From VAXT01 sp963794605 (GTDB lineage Bacteria > Actinomycetota > Thermoleophilia > Gaiellales > Gaiellaceae): a DNA stretch of 64,000 bases. This document shows, piece by piece, positions 1 through 7,319 of the stretch. Position numbers and translations under genes: made by a program. How positions within the stretch are numbered: the first letter of the stretch is position 1; every line of letters starts with the position of its first letter. The DNA is taken from NCBI GenBank assembly GCA_963794605.1, contig CAWCEN010000003.1:124001-188000 (forward strand). Reading direction: 5' to 3'. The notes under the pieces are model-generated. The model had not been told where the DNA came from. It saw only the letters and a program-made list of their open reading frames with translations, and did no database searches.

Positions 1-83
1 GCCGCGCGGAGCAACCCGTCCTCCTGCGCCGACTGCCCTTCGACGGTACGCCCCTCGACGAAGGCAGTCAAGCTTGCGAGTGC
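1..83. other. Unresolved window edge
   Basis: No gene can be assigned here. The plus frame of the following lipoprotein is open to the window start. The minus strand also has an open frame from a TTG at 71 running off the left edge (beginning MTAFVEGRTVEGQ). Both have G/C-rich third positions, so codon bias does not separate them. A divergent gene truncated by the window is possible. Confidence 0.3.
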
Positions 84-635
84 GTGATCCGAACCAGACC
101 GCTTCTCGCTGTCGGCGGCCTCGTCCTGCTTGCCCTTGGCTGTGGGTCGAGCAGCTCCGGGGAGGTCGCTCGTCCGCAGACGGCGACGCTGAATTGGCAC
201 GAGAATTGCGGCACGCGTGCGGATCCGCTTCCGATCGCGACGCGCCGGCTGGTCGTCGAGGAGGGGCGCTGGCGAGTAGACGTCTCGTTCCGAAACAGGA
301 CCAGCGTGACCCTCTTCGTCATGCGGCCGCATGTCCCAGGCGGGACGTACTTCGGTCTCGAGCCGTTTCGGACCTCGTCTTTCCGAGAGGTACTCGAGCG
401 CGTCGAGGCGGGAGCGGCCAAGCCACGCACGTTTGCCGAGCGCTTCAGCCCCGCCCTCCCACGACTGCTTCCGCCCGGGCGAGGCTGGTCGGGCGAGTTC
501 TCCGGTCGTGCGGCCCTTCCGGCCGACACGCCGATCCGCGTTGTTCTCGGGCGGTTCGAGGTCGCCGGGAACGTGCCGTCCGGATTCTTCGTCGGCTTCC
601 TCTGCATTTCGGAGCGCTTCGTCCGCCTCAGATAG
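84..635 (+). CDS. Putative secreted lipoprotein, function unknown
   Basis: The predicted protein has 183 residues and begins with a short basic segment (IRTRP), a hydrophobic stretch and a lipobox ending in Cys (LLALGC, Cys at about residue 20), followed by a Ser/Gly-rich linker. This is what lipoprotein signal peptides look like, so I infer an extracytoplasmic, membrane-anchored protein. The remaining 150 residues contain no family motif I recognise. The GTG at 84 is chosen because it places the basic residues directly before the hydrophobic core. No good Shine-Dalgarno sequence is visible and the reading frame is open upstream, so the start is not certain. Confidence 0.6.
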   Translation: MIRTRPLLAVGGLVLLALGCGSSSSGEVARPQTATLNWHENCGTRADPLPIATRRLVVEEGRWRVDVSFRNRTSVTLFVMRPHVPGGTYFGLEPFRTSSFREVLERVEAGAAKPRTFAERFSPALPRLLPPGRGWSGEFSGRAALPADTPIRVVLGRFEVAGNVPSGFFVGFLCISERFVRLR

Positions 636-691
636 CTCGAGACTATGGCGAAGGGCGTCGCTTCCGATACCTACCGTGATGGCGGAACCCG

Positions 692-714
692 CGCGGCCTT
701 CGACCCGCGCCCCC
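692..714. repeat. 23-bp direct repeat, copy 1
   Basis: This 23-bp GC-rich segment recurs exactly at 1042-1064 in the same orientation, 350 bp away. It contains the core CCTTCGACCCGCGCCCC. The two copies flank the small gene at 738-941 and lie on one side of the tRNA-Arg. Origin unknown. Confidence 0.5.
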
Positions 715-737
715 AAGAGCTACGATCTTGCAACGTG

Positions 738-941
738 ATGAGTACCGCACGAAGGATCATCGACTGGTTGAGAAGGCCCGCTGCGGATGCCGACCCCGAG
801 ACGACCGCCGAGGCTCAGCGCTTGCAGGACGATCGGGAGACGATTCGGGGTTCCCAGAGCCTCACGAGCGGAATGACGGGGCCTGGTCTCTCCAACGTGA
901 CTCCCACGCCGGATGTGCTGCATCCGGAGCGCGAACGCTAG
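738..941 (+). CDS. Small hypothetical protein
   Basis: A 67-residue protein starting at ATG 738 (MSTARRIIDWLRRP). The N-terminal third looks like a short amphipathic basic helix. The middle is acidic and polar, and the C-terminus is rich in Pro, Thr and Ser and probably unstructured. The frame is open further upstream to 645, but that extension reads like non-coding sequence, so the internal ATG is preferred. I do not recognise a family and cannot assign a function. It is bracketed by two copies of a 23-bp repeat. It may be a real lineage-specific small protein or a chance frame. Confidence 0.4.
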   Translation: MSTARRIIDWLRRPAADADPETTAEAQRLQDDRETIRGSQSLTSGMTGPGLSNVTPTPDVLHPERER

Positions 942-1352
942 CGCTGCGCTCGGGCATGGCCCGAACGGCCATCTTGTCGCGCCGGCGCCGGCGCCGGCGT
1001 CTTAGTCTCGGCGTGCTCGAGCTGGGGGCGATGGGAAGGGCCGCGGCCTTCGACCCGCGCCCCCCAATTGTTGGCCCCCGCGACGCTGCAAACGCCCGGG
1101 GGCCGTGGCGGCGAGGGAGTAGCCCCGCCGCGCCCGCATCGTGCCGATCGCCCGCGGTCGCCTGCGGCAGTCCTGAGACACGGCCCGGTCGTGACTCAAA
1201 ACCGGGGCACAACGCCCCCAAAACGGCCCTTTTGCGAACCCGCACGGCTGCGGCTATCAACGCGCCGAAGCCACTGCGCAACCCTCTGCTGGAGTGGGAT
1301 TCTGGCCCGTCCTGCACCCGCCTGGCCCGCCGTGACACTAACCGGGTCGCTA
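942..1352. other. Intergenic region with repeats, no gene seen
   Basis: About 410 bases without a convincing gene. It holds a tandem, self-complementary GC run at about 981-1009 (repeated GCCGGC units), the second copy of the 23-bp repeat at 1042-1064, and then unremarkable GC-rich sequence that would be the downstream flank of the minus-strand tRNA. Long frames on both strands cross it but overlap the tRNA and are Arg/Pro-rich, so I do not call them. Confidence 0.5.
1042..1064. repeat. 23-bp direct repeat, copy 2
   Basis: Exact second copy of the element at 692-714, same orientation. The copies stay matched for 23 bp and then diverge on both sides. Confidence 0.5.
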
Positions 1353-1425
1353 TGCGCCTGGCAGGAATCGAACCTGCGACCTCGCGCTCCGGAGGCGCGC
1401 GCTCTATCCCCTGAGCTACAGGCGC
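1353..1425 (-). tRNA. tRNA-Arg (anticodon CCG)
   Basis: On the minus strand the sequence folds into a complete cloverleaf of 73 nt. The acceptor arm GCGCCTG pairs with CAGGCGC, the D stem is GCTC/GAGC, the anticodon stem is CGCGC/GCGCG with loop CTCCGGA, and the T arm is GCAGG-TTCGATT-CCTGC. U33 precedes the anticodon CCG, which reads the CGG arginine codon. The discriminator base is A. CCA is not encoded. The neighbouring protein genes are on the opposite strand, so it is a stand-alone transcript. Confidence 0.97.
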
Positions 1426-1586
1426 GGAGTCGTCAGTCTAGCCCGCCGTCGGTTCGCCTCCCTGGGCTGCGCTGCCACCCGCGGTCTTCTCGGTCGACAG
1501 GCATAGCCGAAATCCGGCGTGCAAACCGAGCCGGACGCTTCGGGGTACTATCGGCAGTCCTTCTAAATCCATCCAGGAGGTGGAAA

Positions 1587-2012
1587 GTGGCGGAATCGAG
1601 TCTCTACGAGCGGCTCGGTGGCGCATTTGCCATCGCAGCGGTGGTCGACCACTTCAGCGAAGCGATCGTCCGCAATCCGATCGTCGGCCAGAACTCGGAG
1701 AACCGAGAGCTCCGCGAATGGCACACCAACAGCCTCGCTCGGCTTCCCGGCCTGAAGTTCATGCGCACCCTGTGGGTGTGCGACGTCGCCGGCGGGCCGC
1801 AGGATTACGCAGCAACGCGACCCGGCCGTACTGCTCTCGGCCTGGAGGAAGCCCATCGCGAACTGAAGATCTCTCCCGATGAGTTCGATGAGGTCGCCGC
1901 CGAACTGGCGCGCACGCTCGACCATTTCGAGGTGCCTGCCCAGGAAAAGGAGGAGGTCCTGGGTGCTTTTGCCGCGCACAAAGGCGAGGTGACAGAGGGC
2001 TACGCCTCGTAG
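1587..2012 (+). CDS. Truncated (2/2) haemoglobin, group I-like
   Basis: The 141-residue protein has the pattern of bacterial truncated haemoglobins: an N-terminal SLYERLGG motif, a central region with GGPQDY, and EAHRELKIS, in which His90 is the likely proximal haem ligand (F8). The family binds haem and typically handles oxygen or nitric oxide in the cytoplasm; which applies here cannot be read from sequence. The start is GTG 1587, with a strong AGGAGG ribosome-binding site 6 bases upstream (1575-1580). Longer upstream readings run through the tRNA and are rejected. A possible -10 box TACTAT lies at 1546-1551. It stands alone, followed by a TetR gene with its own operator. Confidence 0.85.
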   Translation: MAESSLYERLGGAFAIAAVVDHFSEAIVRNPIVGQNSENRELREWHTNSLARLPGLKFMRTLWVCDVAGGPQDYAATRPGRTALGLEEAHRELKISPDEFDEVAAELARTLDHFEVPAQEKEEVLGAFAAHKGEVTEGYAS

Positions 2013-2059
2013 AGGAAACACCTCGCTGCGCTCGACGCAAGGGGTGCCTTGACGGTGAA

Positions 2060-2083
2060 GGAAGTGAGTGCTAACTTACTTCC
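2060..2083. promoter_or_regulatory. Imperfect palindrome, likely TetR-family operator (site 1)
   Basis: A 24-bp imperfect inverted repeat (GGAAGTGAGT...ACTTACTTCC) ends exactly one base before the ATG of the TetR gene. It shares the core AGTRAGTG-CTAA with a second site at 2663-2679 upstream of the exporter. I infer that both are bound by the TetR protein encoded between them. Confidence 0.6.
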
Positions 2084-2635
2084 ATGGCAACCACGGCCAA
2101 GAGGAAGTCAGCGGAGGAGCGTCGCGAGTCCGTGCTCGACTCGGCATACGTCGAGTTCGCCGAGCACGGGCTCGACGGCGCGTCGACCGAGGTGATCGCC
2201 GCCAAGGCGGGCATCTCGCAGCCGTACGTCTTCCGGCTCTTCGGCACGAAGAAGCAGCTCTTCATCGCCGTCGTCGCGCGCTGCTTTCGCGAGACGCTCG
2301 AGACCTTCCAGCACGCCGCGGAAGGGAAGCGCGGGGGCGAGGCGCTCGACGCGATGGGCGCTGTGTACCACGAGCAGCTCGTACAGGACAGGATCCGGCT
2401 GCGCTCGCAGATGCAGGCGTACGCCGCATGCGGCGACCCGGAGATCGAAGCCGTCGTTCGCGACGGCTACAGCGACCTCGTCAGCTACGTCGAACACGTC
2501 GCCGGCGACCTACCGACGCAGGACATCAGTCGGTTCTTCGCGGCGGGGATGCTGCTCAACGTCATGGCGTCGATGGGGCTCGAGCAGCCGCGCGAGCCCT
2601 GGGCGCAGCGCCTGCTCGAGGGACTCAGGTCGTGA
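2084..2635 (+). CDS. TetR/AcrR-family transcriptional regulator
   Basis: The 183-residue protein has the TetR DNA-binding domain at residues about 12-60 (RRESVLDSAYVEFAEHG, then AAKAGISQPYVFRLFGTKKQLF, matching the helix-turn-helix consensus). A helical ligand-binding domain with no diagnostic residues follows. Such proteins normally repress a linked transporter until a small hydrophobic ligand binds. The neighbouring DHA2-type exporter on the same strand, 61 bases downstream, is the obvious target. Similar palindromes directly before this gene and before the exporter suggest autoregulation and coordinated control. The ligand is unknown. Confidence 0.9.
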   Translation: MATTAKRKSAEERRESVLDSAYVEFAEHGLDGASTEVIAAKAGISQPYVFRLFGTKKQLFIAVVARCFRETLETFQHAAEGKRGGEALDAMGAVYHEQLVQDRIRLRSQMQAYAACGDPEIEAVVRDGYSDLVSYVEHVAGDLPTQDISRFFAAGMLLNVMASMGLEQPREPWAQRLLEGLRS

Positions 2636-2662
2636 CGGGCGTTCTCTTTTTTTTCACCGCTG

Positions 2663-2679
2663 AGTAAGTGACTAATCAC
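2663..2679. promoter_or_regulatory. Likely TetR-family operator (site 2)
   Basis: AGTAAGTGACTAATCAC contains the palindrome GTGA-N4-TCAC and resembles site 1 at 2060-2083. It lies 18 bases upstream of the exporter start, where a bound repressor would block transcription. Confidence 0.55.
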
Positions 2680-2696
2680 GAACTATGGAGGGAGAG

Positions 2697-4106
2697 ATGA
2701 GCACACGGAGCAACACGATCTGGACATTCGCGATCACCTCGGTCGCGCTCTTCATGGTCACGCTCGACAACCTCGTCGTGACCACGGCGCTGCCGGTGAT
2801 CCGCCAAGACCTGCACGCGTCGCTGTCCCAGCTCGAGTGGACGGTGAACGCCTACACGCTGACGTTCGCGGTGCTGCTCCTGACCGGAGCAGCGCTCGGC
2901 GACCGTTTCGGCCGGCGGCTGATGTTCTCGGTCGGCCTTGGGATCTTCACGCTGTCCTCCGCCGCAGCCGCGCTCGCACCGAGCGCGACCGCTCTCGACC
3001 TGGCCCGGGCGGCTCAGGGCGTCGGCGGCGCGATCGTGACGCCGCTCACGCTCACGATCCTCTCCGCAGCCGTTCCACCCGAGCGCCGCGGCCTCGCGCT
3101 CGGCGCCTGGGGTGGGATCGGCGGCCTCGCGGTCGCGATGGGACCGCTGATCGGCGGCGCGGTCGTCGAGGGAATCTCCTGGCAGTGGATCTTCTGGCTC
3201 AATGTGCCGATCGGACTGATCCTGGCGCCGCTCGCGTTCCTACGCGTGCGTGAGTCATACGGTCCGGCCGGCCGGTTCGACCTCGTCGGGCTCGGGCTCG
3301 CCAGCGTGGGCCTGTTCGGAATCGTGTGGGGCCTCGTGCGCGCCAACTCGGTCGGCTGGGGCTCGGCGGAGATCGTCGGCTCGTTCGTGGCCGGGTTGAT
3401 TGCCCTCGCGCTCTTCGTGGTCTGGGAGCTGAGGGCGCCAGCGCCGATGCTGCCGATGCGCTTCTTCCGCAACCGCGCATTCGCGCTCACGAACGTCTCG
3501 TCGCTGTTCATGTTCTTCGGGATGTTCGGCTCGATCTTCCTCCTCGCGCAGTTCTTCCAAACCGTGCAGGGCTACTCGCCGCTCCAGGCGGGGATCCGGA
3601 TCCTCCCGTGGACGGCGATGCCGATCTTCATCGCGCCGATCGCCGGTGCGCTCTCCGACCGGATTGGCGGTCAGCGGATCATGGGCGTCGGGCTCGCGCT
3701 GCAGGCGATCGGCCTGGCGTGGATCTCGACGGTGACGACACCGACGACGCCGTACAGCGAGGTCGTGATCCCGTTCTTCATCTCGGGCATCGGGATGGCG
3801 CTCTTCTTCGCCCCGGTCGCGAACGTCGTGCTCAGCGCGGTCCGGCGCGAGGAGGAGGGGCAAGCCTCAGGCGCTGCAAATGCGATCCGCGAGCTCGGCG
3901 GCGTGTTCGGAGTGGCCGTTCTCGCGTCGATCTTCGCGCACTACGGCGGCTACCTCTCGCCCCAGGACTTCGTCGACGGGCTGCGGCCCGCGGTGTGGGT
4001 CGGAGGGGCGATTGTCGGCATCGGGTCGGTGCTGGCCTTCCTCGTACCGTCGCCGGCACGTGCGAAGGACGAGGTTCTCGAGCCGGTCCTCGACGTGGCC
4101 GCTTAG
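2697..4106 (+). CDS. MFS drug exporter, DHA2 (EmrB/QacA) type
   Basis: A 469-residue membrane protein with about 14 hydrophobic segments, the length and topology of the DHA2 proton-drug antiporters. Family motifs are visible: LDNLVVTTALPVI in TM1 (motif D1), GDRFGRR in the first cytoplasmic loop (motif A) and GGLAVAMGPLIGG in TM5 (motif C, typical of exporters). These transporters expel lipophilic cations, dyes or antibiotics in exchange for protons; the substrate here is unknown. ATG 2697 is chosen over ATG 2685 because the purine-rich GGAGGGAGAG sits just before it as ribosome-binding site. It is probably repressed by the adjacent TetR protein and ends at a strong terminator. Confidence 0.9.
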   Translation: MSTRSNTIWTFAITSVALFMVTLDNLVVTTALPVIRQDLHASLSQLEWTVNAYTLTFAVLLLTGAALGDRFGRRLMFSVGLGIFTLSSAAAALAPSATALDLARAAQGVGGAIVTPLTLTILSAAVPPERRGLALGAWGGIGGLAVAMGPLIGGAVVEGISWQWIFWLNVPIGLILAPLAFLRVRESYGPAGRFDLVGLGLASVGLFGIVWGLVRANSVGWGSAEIVGSFVAGLIALALFVVWELRAPAPMLPMRFFRNRAFALTNVSSLFMFFGMFGSIFLLAQFFQTVQGYSPLQAGIRILPWTAMPIFIAPIAGALSDRIGGQRIMGVGLALQAIGLAWISTVTTPTTPYSEVVIPFFISGIGMALFFAPVANVVLSAVRREEEGQASGAANAIRELGGVFGVAVLASIFAHYGGYLSPQDFVDGLRPAVWVGGAIVGIGSVLAFLVPSPARAKDEVLEPVLDVAA

Positions 4107-4113
4107 AAGGATC

Positions 4114-4153
4114 GGGGACCGGGCGCGAATGCGACGCGCCCGGTCCCCGGTTT
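4114..4153 (+). terminator. Intrinsic terminator, possibly bidirectional
   Basis: A perfect 14-bp GC-rich stem (4114-4127 with 4135-4148, 7-nt loop) is followed by GGTTT. It sits between the exporter and the convergent metalloprotease gene, so it may serve both. Confidence 0.8.
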
Positions 4154-4155
4154 CT

Positions 4156-5106
4156 CTACTGAGCGCGGAACGTCAGCCAGGCTTCTTGCATGCGTGCAGC
4201 CTGGCCGGTCGTGAACTCCGTGTAGCAGGAGTCGAACGAGTAGTCCATGTAGTTGTGGATCGGGTCGAGGCCCGGAGCCGTGCAGGTGTCCTTCCCCTCG
4301 GGGCAGCCCGAGGTCGGAGTCGCCTCGTACGGCGTGTCGTCCACGTAGTCGCCCCGACCGTTGCAGCCGCGGAAGAACGTGTGCTCGAGGTTCAGCCAGT
4401 GGCCGACCTCGTGCGTCGCCGTCTCGCCCTGGTCGAATCGGCCTTCGTACCTGGTCGACGCGCCGCGCAGCGACTCCCAGTCGATGACGACGCCGTCCAG
4501 GAACGCATTCCCCTGCGTGACGACCTTCGGCAGATACGCCCAGCCGAGGAAGTCGCTCGCGGTCGCCAGGTACAGGTTGAGCGTCTCCGGCCCGCCTCTG
4601 TGCAGCGCACGCTTCATCGCGCGCTCGGCGCCGTTGATGCCCGCGTTGTACCAGTCGGCGTTCTCCGTCCGGTCTACGCCCGCGAGCGTGAACCTGAACC
4701 CGGTGCGGGCTCCGCCCTCGCCGCCGGCGAACGTGTTGTTCAGGACCCCGATCTGGTCGTTGATGATCGCCTGCGACACGTTCCCGGTGGTTCCGTCGGG
4801 TGTGAGCACGTGAACCCAGACAGGCACCGTCACAGCGAAGTGCCGGTCGTACGCGCGCGTCGTGTCGCCGGTGTCCAGCGTCTGGTCGAGCGCGGGCTCG
4901 CGGGACTCGCCGCCGCGGGCTGTCGAGAACCCCGGCGCCGCGATGTGGCTCAGGCTGCTGAAGCTGCTGTATTCAGCTGAGTTGCACAGCCACGACGTCT
5001 GGAGGCTCGGGCCGGCCGCCGTGGCCGTCGAGACCTGGAACGCAGCGAAGGCCGCCGTCGCCAGGACGGCGAGCAGCGACACGCGCCGCGCGATCTTTCC
5101 GTTCAT
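4156..5106 (-). CDS. Secreted zinc metalloprotease, M43-like
   Basis: A 316-residue protein with a signal peptide (residues 1 to about 31, basic start then hydrophobic core ending in TATAA). It carries the zinc-binding motif HEVGHWLNLEH: His232, Glu233 (catalytic), His236 and His242. The spacing, the following Cys-rich segment with CNGRGDYVDDTP and the MDYSFDSC stretch (Met-turn region) fit the cytophagalysin/pappalysin family M43. It should act outside the cell as an endopeptidase. The ATG at 5106 is preceded on its own strand by a G-rich ribosome-binding site. It is divergent from the DgcA-like gene and convergent with the exporter. Confidence 0.85.
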   Translation of the reverse strand: MNGKIARRVSLLAVLATAAFAAFQVSTATAAGPSLQTSWLCNSAEYSSFSSLSHIAAPGFSTARGGESREPALDQTLDTGDTTRAYDRHFAVTVPVWVHVLTPDGTTGNVSQAIINDQIGVLNNTFAGGEGGARTGFRFTLAGVDRTENADWYNAGINGAERAMKRALHRGGPETLNLYLATASDFLGWAYLPKVVTQGNAFLDGVVIDWESLRGASTRYEGRFDQGETATHEVGHWLNLEHTFFRGCNGRGDYVDDTPYEATPTSGCPEGKDTCTAPGLDPIHNYMDYSFDSCYTEFTTGQAARMQEAWLTFRAQ

Positions 5107-5193
5107 CCCATTCCCCCCTCTGCTTGCTTACGCCAATCGGAGAGTACCGGCGATGACCGAGATTTCAATATCGGGCCGAGATAGGGTGCGGCG

Positions 5194-6207
5194 ATGAGGC
5201 TCTCCGCCCGGATCGCGACACTCGAGCTGGCCGAGACCTTCGTTATCTCGCGGAGCGCGCAGGACACAGCGGACGTCGTCTACGTCGAGGTCGAGCACGA
5301 CGGCGTCACCGGTTACGGGGAGGCGGCTCCGACCGAGCGCTACGGCCAGTCGGCCGCTTCGGCGATCGCGTATCTCGAGGCACACGCGGACCTGCTTGGC
5401 GACGATCCGTGGGCACTCGAGGAGATCGAGTCGCGGCTGCCTTCGGAGGAGCCCGCAGCCCGCGCGGGGATCGACGCGGCACTGCACGACCTCCAGGGCA
5501 AACTCGCCGACCTGCCCGTCTGGCGGCTTCTCGGCCTGCGCCGCGCGGGGCCGCCGACCTCGTGGACGATCTGGCTCGGCGACCCGGACGACATGGCCAG
5601 GCGAACCGAGGCTGTTGCAGGCCGGTTCAAGCGGCTGAAGCTGAAGCTCGGCGGCCGTGACGGGCTCGACGTCGAGCGGGTCCGCGCGGTGCGGGGCGTC
5701 AGCAACGCTCCGCTGATGGTCGACGTGAACGAGGCCTGGTCGCTGGACGAGGCGCTGGAAGCGTTGGCCCAACTCGATCTGCTCGGGGTCGAATACTGCG
5801 AGCAGCCTCTTCCGGCCCGCGACCCAGACGGCCCGGCGCTGAAGGAGGGCTCGCCGCTTCCGATCTTCGTCGACGAGGACTGCCACGTCGCGGCCGATGT
5901 CCCTCTGTGCGCGGAGCGCGCGCACGGCGTGAACATCAAGCTCGCGAAGTCGGGTGGCATCCGCGAGGCAATCAGGGTCGTCCACGTCGCGCGGGCGCTC
6001 GGGCTCGGCGTCATGCTCGGCTGCATGAACGAGTCGGGGCTCGCGATCGCTGCCGGCGCGCAGATCGCCAGCCTCTGCGACCACGTCGACCTCGACGGCA
6101 ACCTGCTGCTCCGCCACGACCCGTGGCCGGGCGTCGAGCTCGTCGACGGCGTCCAGCTTCCTTCGGAGAGCCCAGGGCTCGGGGTCCGGGCGGTGACCTC
6201 GGCGTGA
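5194..6207 (+). CDS. Enolase-superfamily epimerase: N-acetyl-D-Glu racemase (DgcA-like) or dipeptide epimerase
   Basis: The 337-residue protein belongs to the muconate-lactonizing/dipeptide epimerase branch of the enolase superfamily. It shows the KxK motif (Lys149 and Lys151 in LKLKLGG), metal-ligand segments VDVNEAW, EYCEQPL and VDEDCHV, and the second catalytic lysine in NIKLAKSGG. Such enzymes racemise or epimerise alpha-carbons, classically L-Ala-D/L-Glu. The next gene encodes a DUF1611/DgcN-type protein. DgcN and DgcA are known partners in D-glutamate breakdown (N-acetylation, then racemisation of the N-acetyl product). I therefore prefer DgcA, with dipeptide epimerase as the alternative. 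Conserved length, no truncation. Confidence 0.8.
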   Translation: MRLSARIATLELAETFVISRSAQDTADVVYVEVEHDGVTGYGEAAPTERYGQSAASAIAYLEAHADLLGDDPWALEEIESRLPSEEPAARAGIDAALHDLQGKLADLPVWRLLGLRRAGPPTSWTIWLGDPDDMARRTEAVAGRFKRLKLKLGGRDGLDVERVRAVRGVSNAPLMVDVNEAWSLDEALEALAQLDLLGVEYCEQPLPARDPDGPALKEGSPLPIFVDEDCHVAADVPLCAERAHGVNIKLAKSGGIREAIRVVHVARALGLGVMLGCMNESGLAIAAGAQIASLCDHVDLDGNLLLRHDPWPGVELVDGVQLPSESPGLGVRAVTSA

Positions 6208-6256
6208 CCCATCATCGACGCGGACGCCTGTGGTTCGCGCTGCTGTGCAGCGCTCA

Positions 6257-6279
6257 CTTTTTCGGCTCCGCCGAAAAAG
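6257..6279. promoter_or_regulatory. Perfect hairpin abutting the dgcN start codon
   Basis: A 10-bp perfect stem (CTTTTTCGGC with GCCGAAAAAG, 3-nt loop) ends at 6279, one base before the GTG at 6280, and covers the only purine-rich stretch that could act as ribosome-binding site. The U-rich side comes first, so it is not a standard intrinsic terminator on either strand. It could limit translation of dgcN. Confidence 0.5.
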
Positions 6280-7308
6280 GTGTCAGAGAAGCGGTACCTA
6301 ATCCTCGCTGAGGGCCAGTCGGGTGACCCCCACTACGGGAAGACGATGCGCGGCGTCGTCGACTACAGCCCGCACCCGACGGTCGCAATCCTCGACTCGC
6401 AGCGGCCCGGCGAGAGCCACAAGGGCATTCCGGTCGTGGGCACGGTCGCGGATGCAATGCCTTACGGGCCGACGACGGCGCTGGTCGGGGTCGCCACCCA
6501 GGGCGGCCGCTTTCCGGCGGCCTGGCGCGACCTGCTGAAGGACTCGATCGCGGCTGGCCTCGACGTCGAGAGTGGGCTGCACGAGTTCATCTCCGATGAC
6601 CCCGAGCTCGTGGAGCTGGCGACCCGCCACGGGGTCGAGCTCCGCGACTTACGCAAGCCGCCGCCGGATCTCAACGTGCCGACCGGCGAGAACCTCAAGC
6701 TTTCGGCCAAGACCGTGCTCACCGTCGGCTCCGACTGCGCGATCGGCAAGAAGACCGTCGCGATCGAGCTCGACCGCGAGGCCCGCGCACGCGGCCTCGA
6801 GTCGCAGTTCGTCCCGACCGGACAGACGGGCGTCGCGATCGCGGGCTGGGGCATCGCGATCGACGCGGTCGTCGCCGACTTCATCGCCGGGGCGGCCGAG
6901 CGGCTCGTCGTCGAAGGCGCGGAGCGTGGGGGAAAGCTGCTCTTCGTCGAGGGCCAGGGCTCGCTCGCTCACCCCGCCTACTCGGGTGTCACGCTCGGCC
7001 TCATGCACGGGTCGGCGCCGCACGCGTACGTGCTCTGCCACGTTGCGGGGGCGACGGAGATCGAGGGCTACCCGGGCTACCCGCTGCCGCCGCTCCGCGA
7101 GATCGTCGAGCTGCACGAGCGCGTGTCGCTTCCGTCGCGCCCCGCGCGGGTCGCGGCGATCGCTCTCAACACGCGCGACCTCGGAGAAGAGGAGGCCCGC
7201 GCCGCAGTCGTCGGCGTCGAGAAGGAGACCGGCCTGCCGACCGACGATCCCGTCCGCTTCGGCGCGGGGAAGGTTCTGGACGCCGTCCTGACCGTTCTGC
7301 AATCCTGA
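6280..7308 (+). CDS. DUF1611 family protein, DgcN-like (D-glutamate N-acetyltransferase)
   Basis: The 342-residue protein matches the DUF1611 family: an N-terminal Rossmann-like part (LAEGQSGDPHYGKTMRGVVDY) and a C-terminal P-loop-like domain with VGSDCAIGKKT, followed by FVPTGQTGVAI and FVEGQGSLAHPAYSG. Characterised DgcN proteins acetylate D-glutamate before racemisation by DgcA, whose homologue is the preceding gene (73 bases away, same strand). The GTG at 6280 fits the family N-terminus (SEKRYLILAEG). It is overlapped by a strong hairpin, so translation may be controlled or the true start may lie slightly downstream. Acetyl-CoA binding cannot be confirmed by eye. Confidence 0.75.
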   Translation: MSEKRYLILAEGQSGDPHYGKTMRGVVDYSPHPTVAILDSQRPGESHKGIPVVGTVADAMPYGPTTALVGVATQGGRFPAAWRDLLKDSIAAGLDVESGLHEFISDDPELVELATRHGVELRDLRKPPPDLNVPTGENLKLSAKTVLTVGSDCAIGKKTVAIELDREARARGLESQFVPTGQTGVAIAGWGIAIDAVVADFIAGAAERLVVEGAERGGKLLFVEGQGSLAHPAYSGVTLGLMHGSAPHAYVLCHVAGATEIEGYPGYPLPPLREIVELHERVSLPSRPARVAAIALNTRDLGEEEARAAVVGVEKETGLPTDDPVRFGAGKVLDAVLTVLQS

Positions 7309-7319
7309 TGGAGGGTCTT

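Noticed and set aside
728..1414. Frames of 150-230 codons across the intergenic region and tRNA-Arg
   Set aside because: They run through a perfect tRNA gene and have low-complexity Arg/Pro composition.
6257..6279. Hairpin before dgcN as an intrinsic terminator
   Set aside because: The U-rich side is on the 5' arm and the A-rich side on the 3' arm on both strands, and no T-run follows. Its position on the ribosome-binding site suggests translation instead.
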